From: JAPOUP01 sp965203255
Lineage (GTDB): Bacteria; Pseudomonadota; Alphaproteobacteria; Rhodobacterales; Rhodobacteraceae
DNA length: 64,000 nt
Reading direction: 5' to 3'
Assembly (NCBI GenBank): GCA_965203255.1
Contig: OZ241882.1
Coordinates: 1 to 64,000 of the forward strand
Part shown: piece after piece, positions 1 to 8,637 of the stretch
Layout of the letters: every line of letters starts with the position of its first letter
Numbering within the stretch: position 1 is the first letter of the stretch
Made by a program: the position numbers and the translations under genes
The notes under the pieces: generated by a model
The model's database searches: none
Told to the model about the DNA's origin: nothing
What the model saw: the letters and a program-made list of their open reading frames with translations, nothing else

Positions 1-105
1 GTAGAGTCCGTGGTGATGCTGCTGGTGTTTGCGGTGATCCTGGTGACGTTTCTGGTGGATCTGGCCTATGCGGCCATCGATCCGAGACTGAGGCGCCCGG
101 CATGA
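1..105 (+). CDS. ABC transporter permease, DppB type (C-terminal end only)
   Basis: Open from the window edge to a TGA at 103-105, giving 34 residues: a hydrophobic stretch (MLLVFAVILVTFLV) followed by DLAYAAIDPRLRR. The last transmembrane helix and a closing D-L-x-Y-A-x-x-D-P-R motif are characteristic of the first permease of dipeptide/oligopeptide/nickel ABC importers. The stop overlaps the next permease start in an ATGA arrangement, as expected for translationally coupled DppB-DppC partners. The N-terminal part lies outside the window, so the substrate cannot be judged. Confidence 0.85.
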   Translation, partial: VESVVMLLVFAVILVTFLVDLAYAAIDPRLRRPA

Positions 106-923
106 GGATACCGACGCAGCTGTGGTTCGGCGCTGCATTGTCGGTTGTCTTCATTGCCGCGGCCTTGATCTCGCTGGTCTGGACACCTTTTCCAGTGGAT
201 GAACTGGCGATTGGCCAACGGATGAAGCTTCCAGGCGATGGATACGTGCTTGGGACAGACCAATTCGGGCGAGACATCCTTTCGATGCTGATGGTGGGTG
301 CGCGGACTTCGATAGCGGTAGCCATCGTTGCGGTGGGGATTGGCATGTTGGTTGGAGTGCCGCTCGGCCTGTTGGCGGCGGCCAACCGGGGAAGCCTGAT
401 CGACGAAATGATAATGCGAACCAACGATATGGTCTTCGCTTTTCCGTCACTGGTCATAGCGATTCTGATTACGGCGGTCTTCGGTCCTTCCGCATTCAAC
501 GCGATCCTTGCCATAGGCATATTCAACATCCCGGTCTTCGCTCGGGTCACGAGGGGTGGTGCACTGTCGCTATGGACGCTGGATTTCGTGCTTGCGGCAC
601 GCGTGGCGGGCAAGGGTCGGTTACGGATTTCCGTTGAGCATATTCTCACCAACATCACGAACCTGTTGATCGTTCAGGGCACGATACAGTTTTCGCTCGG
701 GATTTTGGCCGAAGCTGGTCTGAGCTATGTGGGGCTTGGAGCACAGCCTCCTACACCCTCCTGGGGGCGGATGCTGGCGGAAAGCCAGACACTGGTCTCA
801 TTGGCCCCGCACATCGCAGCGTTTCCGGGAATGGCGATCGTCCTGACGGTGCTCGGGCTCAATTTGATGGGGGATGGCTTGAGGGACGTTCTGGATCCAC
901 GGTTGAGGTTGTTTCGGCAATGA
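102..923 (+). CDS. ABC transporter permease, DppC type
   Basis: Inner-membrane permease of 273 residues for a peptide/opine/nickel-class ABC importer. It has an N-terminal helix (about residues 8-28), then a cytoplasmic-facing segment with GTDQFGRD, which is characteristic of DppC-type permeases, and several later helices. The EAA-type ATPase-docking loop reads DFVLAARVAGKGRLRI, and the C-terminus ends in GDGLRDVLDPR, the family signature. The start overlaps the upstream permease stop (ATGA), and its own stop overlaps the ATPase start, so the three genes form one operon. The substrate is unknown because no binding protein is visible. Confidence 0.92.
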   Translation: MRIPTQLWFGAALSVVFIAAALISLVWTPFPVDELAIGQRMKLPGDGYVLGTDQFGRDILSMLMVGARTSIAVAIVAVGIGMLVGVPLGLLAAANRGSLIDEMIMRTNDMVFAFPSLVIAILITAVFGPSAFNAILAIGIFNIPVFARVTRGGALSLWTLDFVLAARVAGKGRLRISVEHILTNITNLLIVQGTIQFSLGILAEAGLSYVGLGAQPPTPSWGRMLAESQTLVSLAPHIAAFPGMAIVLTVLGLNLMGDGLRDVLDPRLRLFRQ

Positions 924-2620
924 GTGGACTGTCCAGACAGCGAGAGATGTCCGACTCCACCGAGAGTACCCGGAAAGCCGGATCATCGAACGCAACCGAA
1001 CCTGTCCTGAAGATCGATTCCCTGTCGATGGACATTCACAGCGCACCTATTCTCAGGGGTGTTTCGTTCGAGGTGCGTTCTGGCGAAGTATTCGGCTTGG
1101 TAGGTGAAAGTGGATCCGGAAAGTCCCTGACCGCGCTTGCGGCAATGAGGCTCGCCCCCAAGGGCGCGGCGATACGTGGAAGAGTGGCTCTGTCCGGGAC
1201 CGACCTGATGAGACTGTCGGAGCGCCGAATGTGCGAAACGCGCGGCCGTGAGATCGGAATGATCTTTCAGGAGCCGATGACGGCGCTGAATCCTGTCAGG
1301 AACATAGGTGACCAGGTTGCTGAAACCCTGCTGGTTCACGGGTTAGCCTCGCGGTCCGAGGCGCGTCGCATCGTTCATGAAAGGCTCACTCGAGTCGGGC
1401 TCCCTCCTGAGCAGTTTGGACTCGACCGCTTTCCGCATGAGCTGAGCGGTGGACAGCGCCAGCGGGTTTGCATTGCACTGGCTGTGGCGCTCCGGCCGAA
1501 GCTCCTGATCGCCGATGAACCGACAACAGCGTTGGACGTAACGACACAGGCACAAATTCTGAAACTTCTGCGTGGCCTCGTTAAGGATGAGGGAATGGCG
1601 CTATGGCTCATCACCCATGATCTGGCGGTGGTCGCGGGCATGGCGGCCCGGGTTGCCGTCATGCAGGATGGGCGCGTGGTGGAAGCGGATCGGACCGAAG
1701 CCCTGTTTCGCAAGGGAATACACCCATATACACGCAGGCTCCTGCGGGCTTCCTCGCATGAACCGACACGAAAAACCTGTGCGGTCGGAAGTCCGGTGCT
1801 GGAGGCCAGGAATGTTGTCCGGGACTACCCGCTTAGGCGGCGCATGCCTTGGGGCACCCGTCGGAGTCATCGAGCGGTCGATGGAGTGTCTCTCACCATA
1901 CGTCAGGGAGAGAGCGTGGGTCTCGTTGGCGAATCAGGATGCGGAAAGTCGACGCTGGCTCGTGCGGTTCTCGGCCTTGATGCGGTGCAGGGAGGCGCAA
2001 TTCGAATTGAGGGACTCGCTGTAGACGCGGCGAGGGCGGGAATGCAGGTCGTGTTTCAGGATCCCTATGGCTCGTTCAATCCGAGGCACAGGGTCGGGAG
2101 ATTGGTGGCGGAGCCATTCCATCTGGCACCTGTGACGTCGTCAGAGCGGAGCGCACGTGTGGCTGAAGCGCTTGAGGCGGTGGGACTTTCGGCCAGGGAC
2201 ATTGACAGGTACATCCATGAGTTTTCCGGCGGGCAGCGTCAGCGCATCGCCATTGCCCGAGCGATCGTGATTCGTCCGAAGTTGGTCATTCTGGACGAGG
2301 CCGTCTCTGCACTGGATGTTTCGATCCGTGCGCGTATTCTCGATCTTCTGGCGGACCTGCAGGGGCGGTTCCAGCTGAGTTACCTGTTCATCAGCCATGA
2401 TTTAGGTGTTGTGCGTTCGATCACCGACAGGGTGCTGGTCATGCATTCCGGTCGTATCGTGGAGGAGGGCCCGACCAATCGGGTCCTGCAGGCGCCGGAA
2501 CATGCCTATACGCAGGAATTGATCGCAGCGACTCCGCAGATTCCGCCTGAATGGAGGCGCTCTGAAACCGACGCTTGTGGGCCGGATGCCGACCCGCGAC
2601 AGAAGATAGCGGAATCATAG
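920..2620 (+). CDS. ABC transporter ATP-binding protein, fused DppD-DppF (two ATPase domains)
   Basis: A 566-residue cytoplasmic protein with two full ABC ATPase cassettes in tandem. Domain 1 has Walker A GESGSGKS at 62-69 and signature LSGGQRQR near 175. Domain 2 has Walker A GESGCGKS at 337-344 and signature FSGGQRQR near 435. Walker B/D-loop motifs (LLIADEPTTALD, LVILDEAVSALD) are present in each. Most peptide importers use two separate ATPases; the fused form is common in Rhizobiales/Rhodobacterales. It powers the two permeases encoded just upstream and overlaps the second by 4 bp. Its TAG stop directly abuts a stranded IS30-type end, so the native C-terminus could have been altered. Confidence 0.93.
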   Translation: MSGLSRQREMSDSTESTRKAGSSNATEPVLKIDSLSMDIHSAPILRGVSFEVRSGEVFGLVGESGSGKSLTALAAMRLAPKGAAIRGRVALSGTDLMRLSERRMCETRGREIGMIFQEPMTALNPVRNIGDQVAETLLVHGLASRSEARRIVHERLTRVGLPPEQFGLDRFPHELSGGQRQRVCIALAVALRPKLLIADEPTTALDVTTQAQILKLLRGLVKDEGMALWLITHDLAVVAGMAARVAVMQDGRVVEADRTEALFRKGIHPYTRRLLRASSHEPTRKTCAVGSPVLEARNVVRDYPLRRRMPWGTRRSHRAVDGVSLTIRQGESVGLVGESGCGKSTLARAVLGLDAVQGGAIRIEGLAVDAARAGMQVVFQDPYGSFNPRHRVGRLVAEPFHLAPVTSSERSARVAEALEAVGLSARDIDRYIHEFSGGQRQRIAIARAIVIRPKLVILDEAVSALDVSIRARILDLLADLQGRFQLSYLFISHDLGVVRSITDRVLVMHSGRIVEEGPTNRVLQAPEHAYTQELIAATPQIPPEWRRSETDACGPDADPRQKIAES

Positions 2621-2670
2621 CCCCATTCCACCCTGAAATGCAGCACTAGTGGCGGTGGTGATCGGGTTTG
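2621..2670. mobile_element. Solo IS30-type right end (IS remnant)
   Basis: The stretch starting CCCCATTCCACCCTGAAATG and continuing GCAGCACTAGTGGCGGTGGT matches, with a few substitutions, the transposase-proximal inverted repeat of the IS30 copies elsewhere in this window (compare 43696 onward). Similarity fades after about 50 bp and no partner end lies nearby. It is therefore a remnant left after deletion, not an element. Confidence 0.75.
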
Positions 2671-2860
2671 TGCGTCGCGTGGCCTCTCTGAATTCGGCGG
2701 ATTCCGTTTCGTCAATCTTTGGACACTGCGGAGTAACTCAAATTGGCCCACGTATATGATCCCTAAGGTGAGGGTCGGCACACCTTGGCGTCGAAAGCCC
2801 GATCAAAGCCGGGACCGTCCTGAGTTGACGAACGGCACAAGCTTGGGCTCGCAGCTAGAA

Positions 2861-3298
2861 TCAATCGTCCAGCCAGATTGTGACCGGTCCGTCGTTGACT
2901 AGTGTGACCTTCATCTCGGCGCCGAACCTTCCCTGTTCCGTTTTGATGCCTTCGGAGCGCATAGCTGCGGTGAAGCGCTGATAGAGTCGCTCGGCATCAG
3001 CGGGCAGGGCTGCATTGGAGAAGCCTGGCCGGTTTCCCCGACTGGTATCCGCAGCCAGGGTAAACTGGCTCACGACAAGTGCCTCACCGCCTGCGTCCCG
3101 GATGGAACGGTTCATCTTGCCGGCGTCGTCACGAAAGATCCGCAGCTTGCAGACCCTGGATGCGAGCCTGTCCGCGTCTGCGTCCGTATCGCCCTGCATC
3201 GCGCAGACGAGCGCAAGCACACCAGACCCGATTTCACCCAGGGTCTCATCAGCAACGGATACGGTCGCATGGGAAACGCGTTGCAGAAGGGCCCTCAC
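2861..3298 (-). CDS. dtd: D-aminoacyl-tRNA deacylase
   Basis: Removes D-amino acids (and Gly) mischarged on tRNA, a cytosolic proofreading enzyme. The 145-residue product starts VRALLQRVSHATV and carries both family signatures: SQFTLAAD with GNRPGF, and the C-terminal NDGPVTIWLD containing the Gly-cis-Pro motif. A longer upstream ATG (3313) exists, but a GTG at 3298 fits the family N-terminus (MRALLQRV) and overlaps the upstream kinase TGA as GTGA, implying translational coupling. The gene is intact. Confidence 0.95.
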   Translation of the reverse strand: MRALLQRVSHATVSVADETLGEIGSGVLALVCAMQGDTDADADRLASRVCKLRIFRDDAGKMNRSIRDAGGEALVVSQFTLAADTSRGNRPGFSNAALPADAERLYQRFTAAMRSEGIKTEQGRFGAEMKVTLVNDGPVTIWLDD

Positions 3299-4215
3299 AA
3301 TTCGTGCCTCCAAGGTGGATTTGCGCCTGCACGGCTCACGGTGACCGCGGCGGCGCGGGTTCCAAATGTGAGAGCTTTCCTTATCGTCACCTCATCAAGC
3401 TCAGGAATGGAGGATTTCGCCAGTGCACCGGAACTACCCAGTGCCGACAGAAGTCCCGCGTTGAATGTATCGCCGGCACCTACGGTGTCAGCGATCGTAA
3501 CTTGAGGCGATTCCACATGGACGATACAGTTTCTGGTGTAGGCATGAACGCCTCTTTCTCCTTCGGTAACGCAGACGAGTTTCGGTCCCAGATCCAGCAA
3601 TTCAACTGCGAATATGTGCGGGTCGCAACCCTCCTTTAGCCAAGCCACGTCCTCGTCAGATAGCTTCACTATATCGGAAATGGCGAACAGCCGTTTGATT
3701 CTTGCCCGATAGGTCGGCTCGTCGATGATGAACTTCGGCCGGATGTTCGGATCGAGCATGATGGTATGGGTCTTGGCCTGTTGTTCCATGAGTTCCTGAT
3801 ATGCGCTTCCACAAGGCTCCACCACGAGGCTGATTCCTCCGAAGAACAGCGCAGAAATGTCTTCGGGCAGGGAGGGCAGGTCAACCGGGCACAGCATTCG
3901 TCCAGCCGTGTTCTCATCGTAGAAGGTGAAGGTCGCTTGGCCGTCCGCCAGATTGACAAACGCCAGGGTTGTCGGACGGTCGGAAATCACTGAATTCGAG
4001 GCGTCGACTCCTGATGCCGTCAGCGAATCCAGAAGAATCCTGCCAAAAAAATCGGTCGATATACCGCTGAAAAATCCTGTTTCGGATTCCAGGCGACCCA
4101 ACGCAATCGCCGTATTGAAGACCGAGCCTCCGGGGAAGGCTTCCATTGCCGGTCTTCCGGCGGCGGTCTCGACCGGCAACATGTCGATCAGGGCTTCCCC
4201 ACAGCAGAGTATCAT
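3295..4215 (-). CDS. PfkB-family carbohydrate kinase (fructokinase-like)
   Basis: Cytosolic ATP-dependent sugar kinase of the ribokinase/PfkB superfamily, probably fructokinase (scrK/frk type). Family features: an N-terminal CGEALIDML strand, the GGSVFNTAIALGRL substrate-side motif, DPNIRP, and the anion-hole/catalytic DTVGAGDTFNAG near the C-terminus. ATG 4215 (MILCCGEAL) was chosen over 4239 because relatives begin there and it is preceded by AAGG. It overlaps dtd by 4 bp, so the two are co-transcribed. Substrate assignment to fructose is an inference from overall similarity. Confidence 0.9.
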   Translation of the reverse strand: MILCCGEALIDMLPVETAAGRPAMEAFPGGSVFNTAIALGRLESETGFFSGISTDFFGRILLDSLTASGVDASNSVISDRPTTLAFVNLADGQATFTFYDENTAGRMLCPVDLPSLPEDISALFFGGISLVVEPCGSAYQELMEQQAKTHTIMLDPNIRPKFIIDEPTYRARIKRLFAISDIVKLSDEDVAWLKEGCDPHIFAVELLDLGPKLVCVTEGERGVHAYTRNCIVHVESPQVTIADTVGAGDTFNAGLLSALGSSGALAKSSIPELDEVTIRKALTFGTRAAAVTVSRAGANPPWRHEL

Positions 4216-4506
4216 GGCGACCTTGTCAATCGGATTCACAGCGATCTAGCGTTAAGCTGGTACTTGAGCAACGCCAGAAGCGGGATTTTAGGCGTACCAG
4301 CCGAAAATTGGCTGGAAACGAAGTGGTTGCCCCGCAGCAGGTTCTCATGGCGGGCGCATGCCAATTGGTTGGATCATCACTGTTCCGCCTACTGCCCAGA
4401 CAGGCAAAGATATTGGTCCCAGATGTGTCTGGCTCGTCATGACAGTAAACCTTGGCCTGCGGGAATCGCTCCCGGCTTCCATGGATCGGGCGGTTGCAAC
4501 AATAGC
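4216..4506. other. Intergenic stretch without a gene
   Basis: Between the interrupted nitroreductase and the kinase. The only structure seen is a short inverted repeat CCAGCC...GGCTGG around 4298-4318 with no T-tract. Short open frames on both strands lack recognisable features. Confidence 0.5.
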
Positions 4507-5178
4507 TCAGCCACTCCAGTGGAGGATTTCGGCTAACGGTGCCCGCTCCGTACGAAACGCGTTGGCCGGATGCACCCTGTCTTCGAATCCGAATGAAATC
4601 CCACAGACGATCTGGCGATTGCTGGAGAGCTTGAACCATTCTCGCAGAAATGGCGAATACGCTGCCAATGCCGCCTGTGGTATCGTTGCGATACCTGAGG
4701 CTTCTGCCGCGAGGGTGAAGACCGTTACAAAAGCGCCTCAGTCGACCGCGCCGTAGGTTCCGAGTTCGGCTTCGGTTGTTATCAGCGCGAGATGGGGTGC
4801 GCCAAAGAACCGGAAGTTCTCATACATTTGCTTGGCCGACGCCTCTCGGTCACCTTTCGCGACTCCCACCGCCTCGTAGAGCGCCCATCCGCATGCGCGT
4901 CTGCGGTCCTGGTGGACTCCACTGTATCGTTCGGGAAACGCGAGATCGGGATTCTCCGTCGTGGATCGGACATGTGCGCATAGGGCAGTGCGTAGACGAT
5001 TGGTTTCCGCGGGTCTTGTTACGGTTGCATGCCAGGGCTGGGCATTGCACCAGCTGGGCGTTCGGCCGGCTGAGGCGACAATCTGCTCAACGAGGCTGTC
5101 TGGAACCGGATCCGGCAGGAATGCCCTGCAGGAATGCCGTCGTCTAAGCAGGTCTGTAAGCGTCTCGAATTCGGTCAT
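4507..5178 (-). pseudogene. Nitroreductase-family protein interrupted by an in-frame TGA (nonsense or recoded)
   Basis: FMN-dependent nitroreductase of about 223 codons. The N-terminal part begins MTEFETLTDLLRRRHSCRAF (5178; an ATG at 5205 is also possible), with the FMN-contact RRRHSCRAF and TPSWCNAQPW. It runs to TYGAVD and then hits TGA at 4738-4740. Beyond it the same frame stays open for 76 codons (GAFVTVFTLAAEASGIATIP, ... then RQIVCGISFGFED) to a second TGA at 4507-4509. The stop sits where I recall relatives carrying Cys (GAVDCG). The downstream part keeps conserved motifs with no further damage. It is either a very recent nonsense mutation or a selenocysteine codon; no Sec machinery is visible in the window. 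Confidence 0.8.
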
Positions 5179-5377
5179 TTGAATGTTAGGCTGAACTGAT
5201 CGCACGGAGCACCCTCAATTGTTGTGGCGGCGGGATGGCAGTCGATTGGAGTTGGTTGCCGTGAATTTCCGTGCAAGCGACCAGACTTCGATCGGGCAAA
5301 GCAATTTATCCCCATGAGATGGAAAGGGATTGGGACAGGTTTGAATTCCTCTCTGATCTGATGTGGCCGGAACAGCC

Positions 5378-6202
5378 CTATGTGGCGCTGCTTCGGTCGG
5401 CTTGGTGTTCGGCTGATAGCTTCCGCGCGTAGCGCGACTGAACCGCTTCAACCGCAACCAGGACAACGACCGAGAAGTAGAATGTGGTTTTTGACATAGG
5501 CAGGAGCTCGTAGCCAAGAATGCGTATCTGGAGCTCGGCATCATGCGTGGCGTGTGCCGCCGCTGGGCCGGCCTCGCCAAGCAGTACGACACCAACGATC
5601 AGCAGAATGAACAGTCCGAGCACCTCGTACATGCGGTTTCGTTCCAGAAATTGAGTGACGCCGTCTGCGAGAACCAGCATCGCAACTCCAGAAAGCAGGA
5701 TTGCGAACACCAGCAACGGAAAGACATCCGTGATGGCGAGTGCTGAGAGGATCGAGTCAAAACTGAAGATCAGGTTCATGGCGACGATCAAACCGATTGC
5801 GCGGGCCGCAGACATTCGATGTTCCCGACCATGGTCAGTCGCTAGGTCGTCAGATGACAGCATATGGGCGATTTCCGTGACCGCGGTATACATTATGAAG
5901 ACGCCACCCAAAATGAAAACGACAGTGGCGAAATTCACGCCTCCTTCGAGATAGCCGGTCCAGTCAAGGACGAAGAAGGGTTCAGACAGGGCGTCAATGA
6001 GTCGGATCATGGCAAAAAGAAGCACGACACGCAGCGCGACCGCGATGATGATTCCCCAGAATCGGACGGACTTCCGCTGTGCTTCAGGTGCCCGCTGAGA
6101 TTGGATGGAAATGTAGAGAAGGTTGTCAAACCCAAGCACTGCCTGCAGGAAGCATAGCATTACAAGGTTGCCGAGGTTTTCAAATGTAATGAGTTCTGCC
6201 AT
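5378..6202 (-). CDS. TerC-family integral membrane protein
   Basis: A 274-residue polytopic membrane protein of the TerC/YoaE-like family, linked in other bacteria to metal (Mn) efflux or tellurite resistance. About seven hydrophobic helices are visible. The conserved acidic residues in membrane segments are present: VLGFDNLLYISI near the N-terminus and NLIFSFDSILSALAI in the middle. The central loop (SSDDLATDHGREHRMS) is cytoplasmic or periplasmic and charged. It stands alone between rluB and the nitroreductase gene. The ion transported is not deducible from sequence. Confidence 0.9.
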   Translation of the reverse strand: MAELITFENLGNLVMLCFLQAVLGFDNLLYISIQSQRAPEAQRKSVRFWGIIIAVALRVVLLFAMIRLIDALSEPFFVLDWTGYLEGGVNFATVVFILGGVFIMYTAVTEIAHMLSSDDLATDHGREHRMSAARAIGLIVAMNLIFSFDSILSALAITDVFPLLVFAILLSGVAMLVLADGVTQFLERNRMYEVLGLFILLIVGVVLLGEAGPAAAHATHDAELQIRILGYELLPMSKTTFYFSVVVLVAVEAVQSRYARKLSAEHQADRSSAT

Positions 6203-6374
6203 CTATCCGGTGCCCGTCATTCCAATCTTCGTGACCGAGTTACATACAGGAACAGGACTTCGCGGCAAGAGGATGAAGTTCCTGTGGCGAGAGCCAAAGC
6301 ATCTCACCTAAAGTTCGGCTGCTGTTACTTCTGGCGGGAGGTTCCGCCCAACAGAGCTCGAGTCTGCTCCGTGG

Positions 6375-7148
6375 TCACCGAGGCTTGGCTCCTTTGTCCG
6401 GTCCAGTCGCGGGTTCCTTCGCCAGTCCCAACTGGTCGTGAAGCATACGCGATTTCACCTCCAGCACTTCGCCACGTTTGAGTTTTCCGAGTTGAAACGG
6501 CCCATAGCTCACCCGGATCAGGCGACTTACGGCAAGACCTGCCTGTTCCATAGCGCGTCGAATTTCCCGATTCCGTCCTTCACGCAGACCGATGGTTAGC
6601 CAGGCATTCGCTCCCTGCTGCCGATCGATGGTGGCCTGCATCGGTAGGAACCGTTCCCCATCTATGGTCAGTCCCCGTCGCAGTGGCTCCAGTAAGGAAT
6701 CTGTCGGCATTCCTCGGACACGCACCCGGTACTTTCGCAGCCAACCGGTTGAGGGAAGCTCCAATCGCCGCTTGATTTCTCCGTCGTTTGTAAGCAGCAA
6801 CAGACCTTCGGAATTCAGATCAAGCCGACCAATTGGCATGACTCGAGGTAGATTTTCCGGGAGCGAGTCGAACACGGTCCCGCGGCCTTTTTCGTCGTGG
6901 GTCGTTGTCACAAGTCCTGCAGGTTTGTGGAAGAGCCAGACTCGGGTCGATTGGGCTGTGCCTATGGGTCTGCCATCAAGTGTGATCCTATCGTCTTTCG
7001 ACACGTTAAGCGCCGGGGAACGTACACTCTTCCCGTTTACCGCAACACGACCATCTGCGATCAGGCGCTCCGCCTCCCGCCGGCTGGCGACGCCGGCGCG
7101 GGACATGACTTTGGCGATCCGGGAGCCCGTCTTGATCATTTCCGTCAT
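6375..7148 (-). CDS. rluB: 23S rRNA pseudouridine synthase, RluB/RsuA family
   Basis: Modifies a uridine in the peptidyl-transferase region of 23S rRNA (U2605 in E. coli numbering). It has an N-terminal S4 RNA-binding domain at about residues 10-58 (KVMSRAGVASRREAERLI) and a PSI catalytic core with GRLDLNSEGLLLLTNDGE, whose Asp110 is the catalytic residue. KPAGLVTT and GRNREIRR are further family motifs. The 257-residue length is normal. It is divergent from tadA with a 74-bp gap, a frequent arrangement in alphaproteobacteria. Confidence 0.93.
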   Translation of the reverse strand: MTEMIKTGSRIAKVMSRAGVASRREAERLIADGRVAVNGKSVRSPALNVSKDDRITLDGRPIGTAQSTRVWLFHKPAGLVTTTHDEKGRGTVFDSLPENLPRVMPIGRLDLNSEGLLLLTNDGEIKRRLELPSTGWLRKYRVRVRGMPTDSLLEPLRRGLTIDGERFLPMQATIDRQQGANAWLTIGLREGRNREIRRAMEQAGLAVSRLIRVSYGPFQLGKLKRGEVLEVKSRMLHDQLGLAKEPATGPDKGAKPR

Positions 7149-7222
7149 GGTGTGTCTTGGCGGGAAGCCTCTTCGTGGCGAAGTATCTTGAGTGTGCCGT
7201 GCATCACGTGCATTTGGATATC

Positions 7223-7681
7223 ATGGTTGGCTTCAGAAGTCAGATGGAAAGGGCAATCGCTGAGGCTCGGAAGGCCGCGGCGCGGGGCGAGGTTCCAGTT
7301 GGAGCGGTGGTTGTGGATCCGGCGGGAAGGGTCGTCGGTGTCGCTGGCAATCAAACGCGGGAACTGTGCGACCCTACGGCACATGCAGAAATTCTGGCGC
7401 TGCGTGAGGCCTGCGCCGCAGCCGGATCAGAGCGGTTGCCCGAACATGCGCTTTACGTGACCCTTGAGCCTTGTGCGATGTGCGCTGCCGCAATCTCCCA
7501 TGCTCGGATCGCTCGATTGTTTTTCGGAGCGTCTGATGCGAAGTCAGGGGGCGTCCTGCACGGCGCACGGGTCTTCCAGCACCCACAGACCCACCATGTG
7601 CCAGAGGTATACGAGGGTCTTGCGGCGGAAGAGTGCGGGGAACTCATGCGCAAGTTCTTCGATGAGCTGCGGCGGATGTAG
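7223..7681 (+). CDS. tadA: tRNA-specific adenosine deaminase
   Basis: Converts A34 to inosine in the tRNA-Arg(ACG) anticodon; essential in most bacteria. The zinc-deaminase motifs are complete: HAE (His54, Glu56) and PCAMC (Cys84, Cys87) with the preceding VTLEPCAMC. ATG 7223 (MVGFRSQMER) was chosen over the frame start at 7157 because the extra 22 residues are unlike the family; 7244 is another possibility. The product is about 152 residues, the usual size. Confidence 0.93.
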   Translation: MVGFRSQMERAIAEARKAAARGEVPVGAVVVDPAGRVVGVAGNQTRELCDPTAHAEILALREACAAAGSERLPEHALYVTLEPCAMCAAAISHARIARLFFGASDAKSGGVLHGARVFQHPQTHHVPEVYEGLAAEECGELMRKFFDELRRM

Positions 7682-7828
7682 ACATCGATGTAGCCACGCT
7701 TGGCCTCATACCGAATCTGGATCATGCTTTCTGTAGGGCCGAATCCATGCCACCCGATTCCATTTGATTTCCTGAACCATTCGAGCCTCTATCCAGCGGT
7801 TCGCTGACCAATTGGCCTTAGCGTGAAT

Positions 7829-8542
7829 TCATGTAACGCCAGTTCGCCGCTCGATGACGATTGCCTGCATCACATCGGGCTCCATGACGTTCACGCCAGG
7901 AAGGCCATTGACCAGATTTTCCGCCGACTGCTCAAGGATCGGGAAGGTCCTGTAGTGACATGGGATCACTATATCGAAATTGAAGAACTTTCTAGCTGCG
8001 TAGGCCGCTCCCTTCATATCCATCGTGAAATGTCCGCCGGCACTGAGAATTCCCACATCGGGACGATAGTAATCGCCCATCCATTGCATGTCGGCCATGA
8101 TGTCGGTGTCGCCTGAGACATAGATTGTATGACCTTCGCCCCGAATCATGTAGCCGACTTCGGAACCGCCCGTACGCAGTCCCTCCTCGGTGCTGAAAGT
8201 TGAGCTGTGTGATGCGGGAACCATTGATACCGCAACGTTACCCAGCCCGACAGTGCCACCCTTGTTGAATCCAATTGTCTGGATCTGTTCGTGTTCCTCC
8301 CAGTAGCCCATTAGGTCGTACTGGCCGACGACAGGGATTTTCAATCTGCGTGCAAGCGGAAGTATGTCGCACACATGGTCGAAGTGGGTGTGGGTCAGGA
8401 CAAGATGCGTTCCCCCCGTGACCGCTTGGTTGTGGCTTTCTTCCGGTAAGGAAGGATTTCCGGTTAGCCAGGGATCGATCAGGAGAACCTGCTCCTCGAT
8501 CTCGATACGGAATGAGCCATGGCCGAGCCAAATGATGTTCAT
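7829..8542 (-). CDS. UPF0173-type metal-dependent hydrolase (MBL fold)
   Basis: A 237-residue metallo-beta-lactamase-fold hydrolase of the YtkL/UPF0173 group, with unknown physiological substrate. Metal ligands are visible in THTHFDHVCD (HxHxDH), ASHSS, SGDTDIM and the late CHYRTFP. The N-terminal IIWLGHGSFRIE and DPWLTGNP are typical of this subgroup. It has no signal peptide. An IS1595-family element has inserted about 90 bp upstream of the start, possibly affecting its promoter. Confidence 0.88.
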   Translation of the reverse strand: MNIIWLGHGSFRIEIEEQVLLIDPWLTGNPSLPEESHNQAVTGGTHLVLTHTHFDHVCDILPLARRLKIPVVGQYDLMGYWEEHEQIQTIGFNKGGTVGLGNVAVSMVPASHSSTFSTEEGLRTGGSEVGYMIRGEGHTIYVSGDTDIMADMQWMGDYYRPDVGILSAGGHFTMDMKGAAYAARKFFNFDIVIPCHYRTFPILEQSAENLVNGLPGVNVMEPDVMQAIVIERRTGVT

Positions 8543-8629
8543 GATTTGTCTCCAAGTTCAATCTGGATCGAAGAATACCACCATCCAAGATGCTGTCACG
8601 ATCCGATTGCAGGTCCGGTTGCCGAATAT

Positions 8630-8637
8630 CTCGATCT
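8630..8637. repeat. Target-site duplication, left, of IS1595 copy 1 (CTCGATCT)
   Basis: CTCGATCT occurs directly before the left inverted repeat and again at 9874-9881 directly after the right one. An 8-bp duplication is the normal product of IS1595-family transposition. Confidence 0.9.

Noticed and set aside
4507..5178. Genome-wide reassignment of TGA
   Set aside because: Many genes in the window end at TGA in ATGA/GTGA overlaps, and Trp is coded by TGG, so TGA is a normal stop here.
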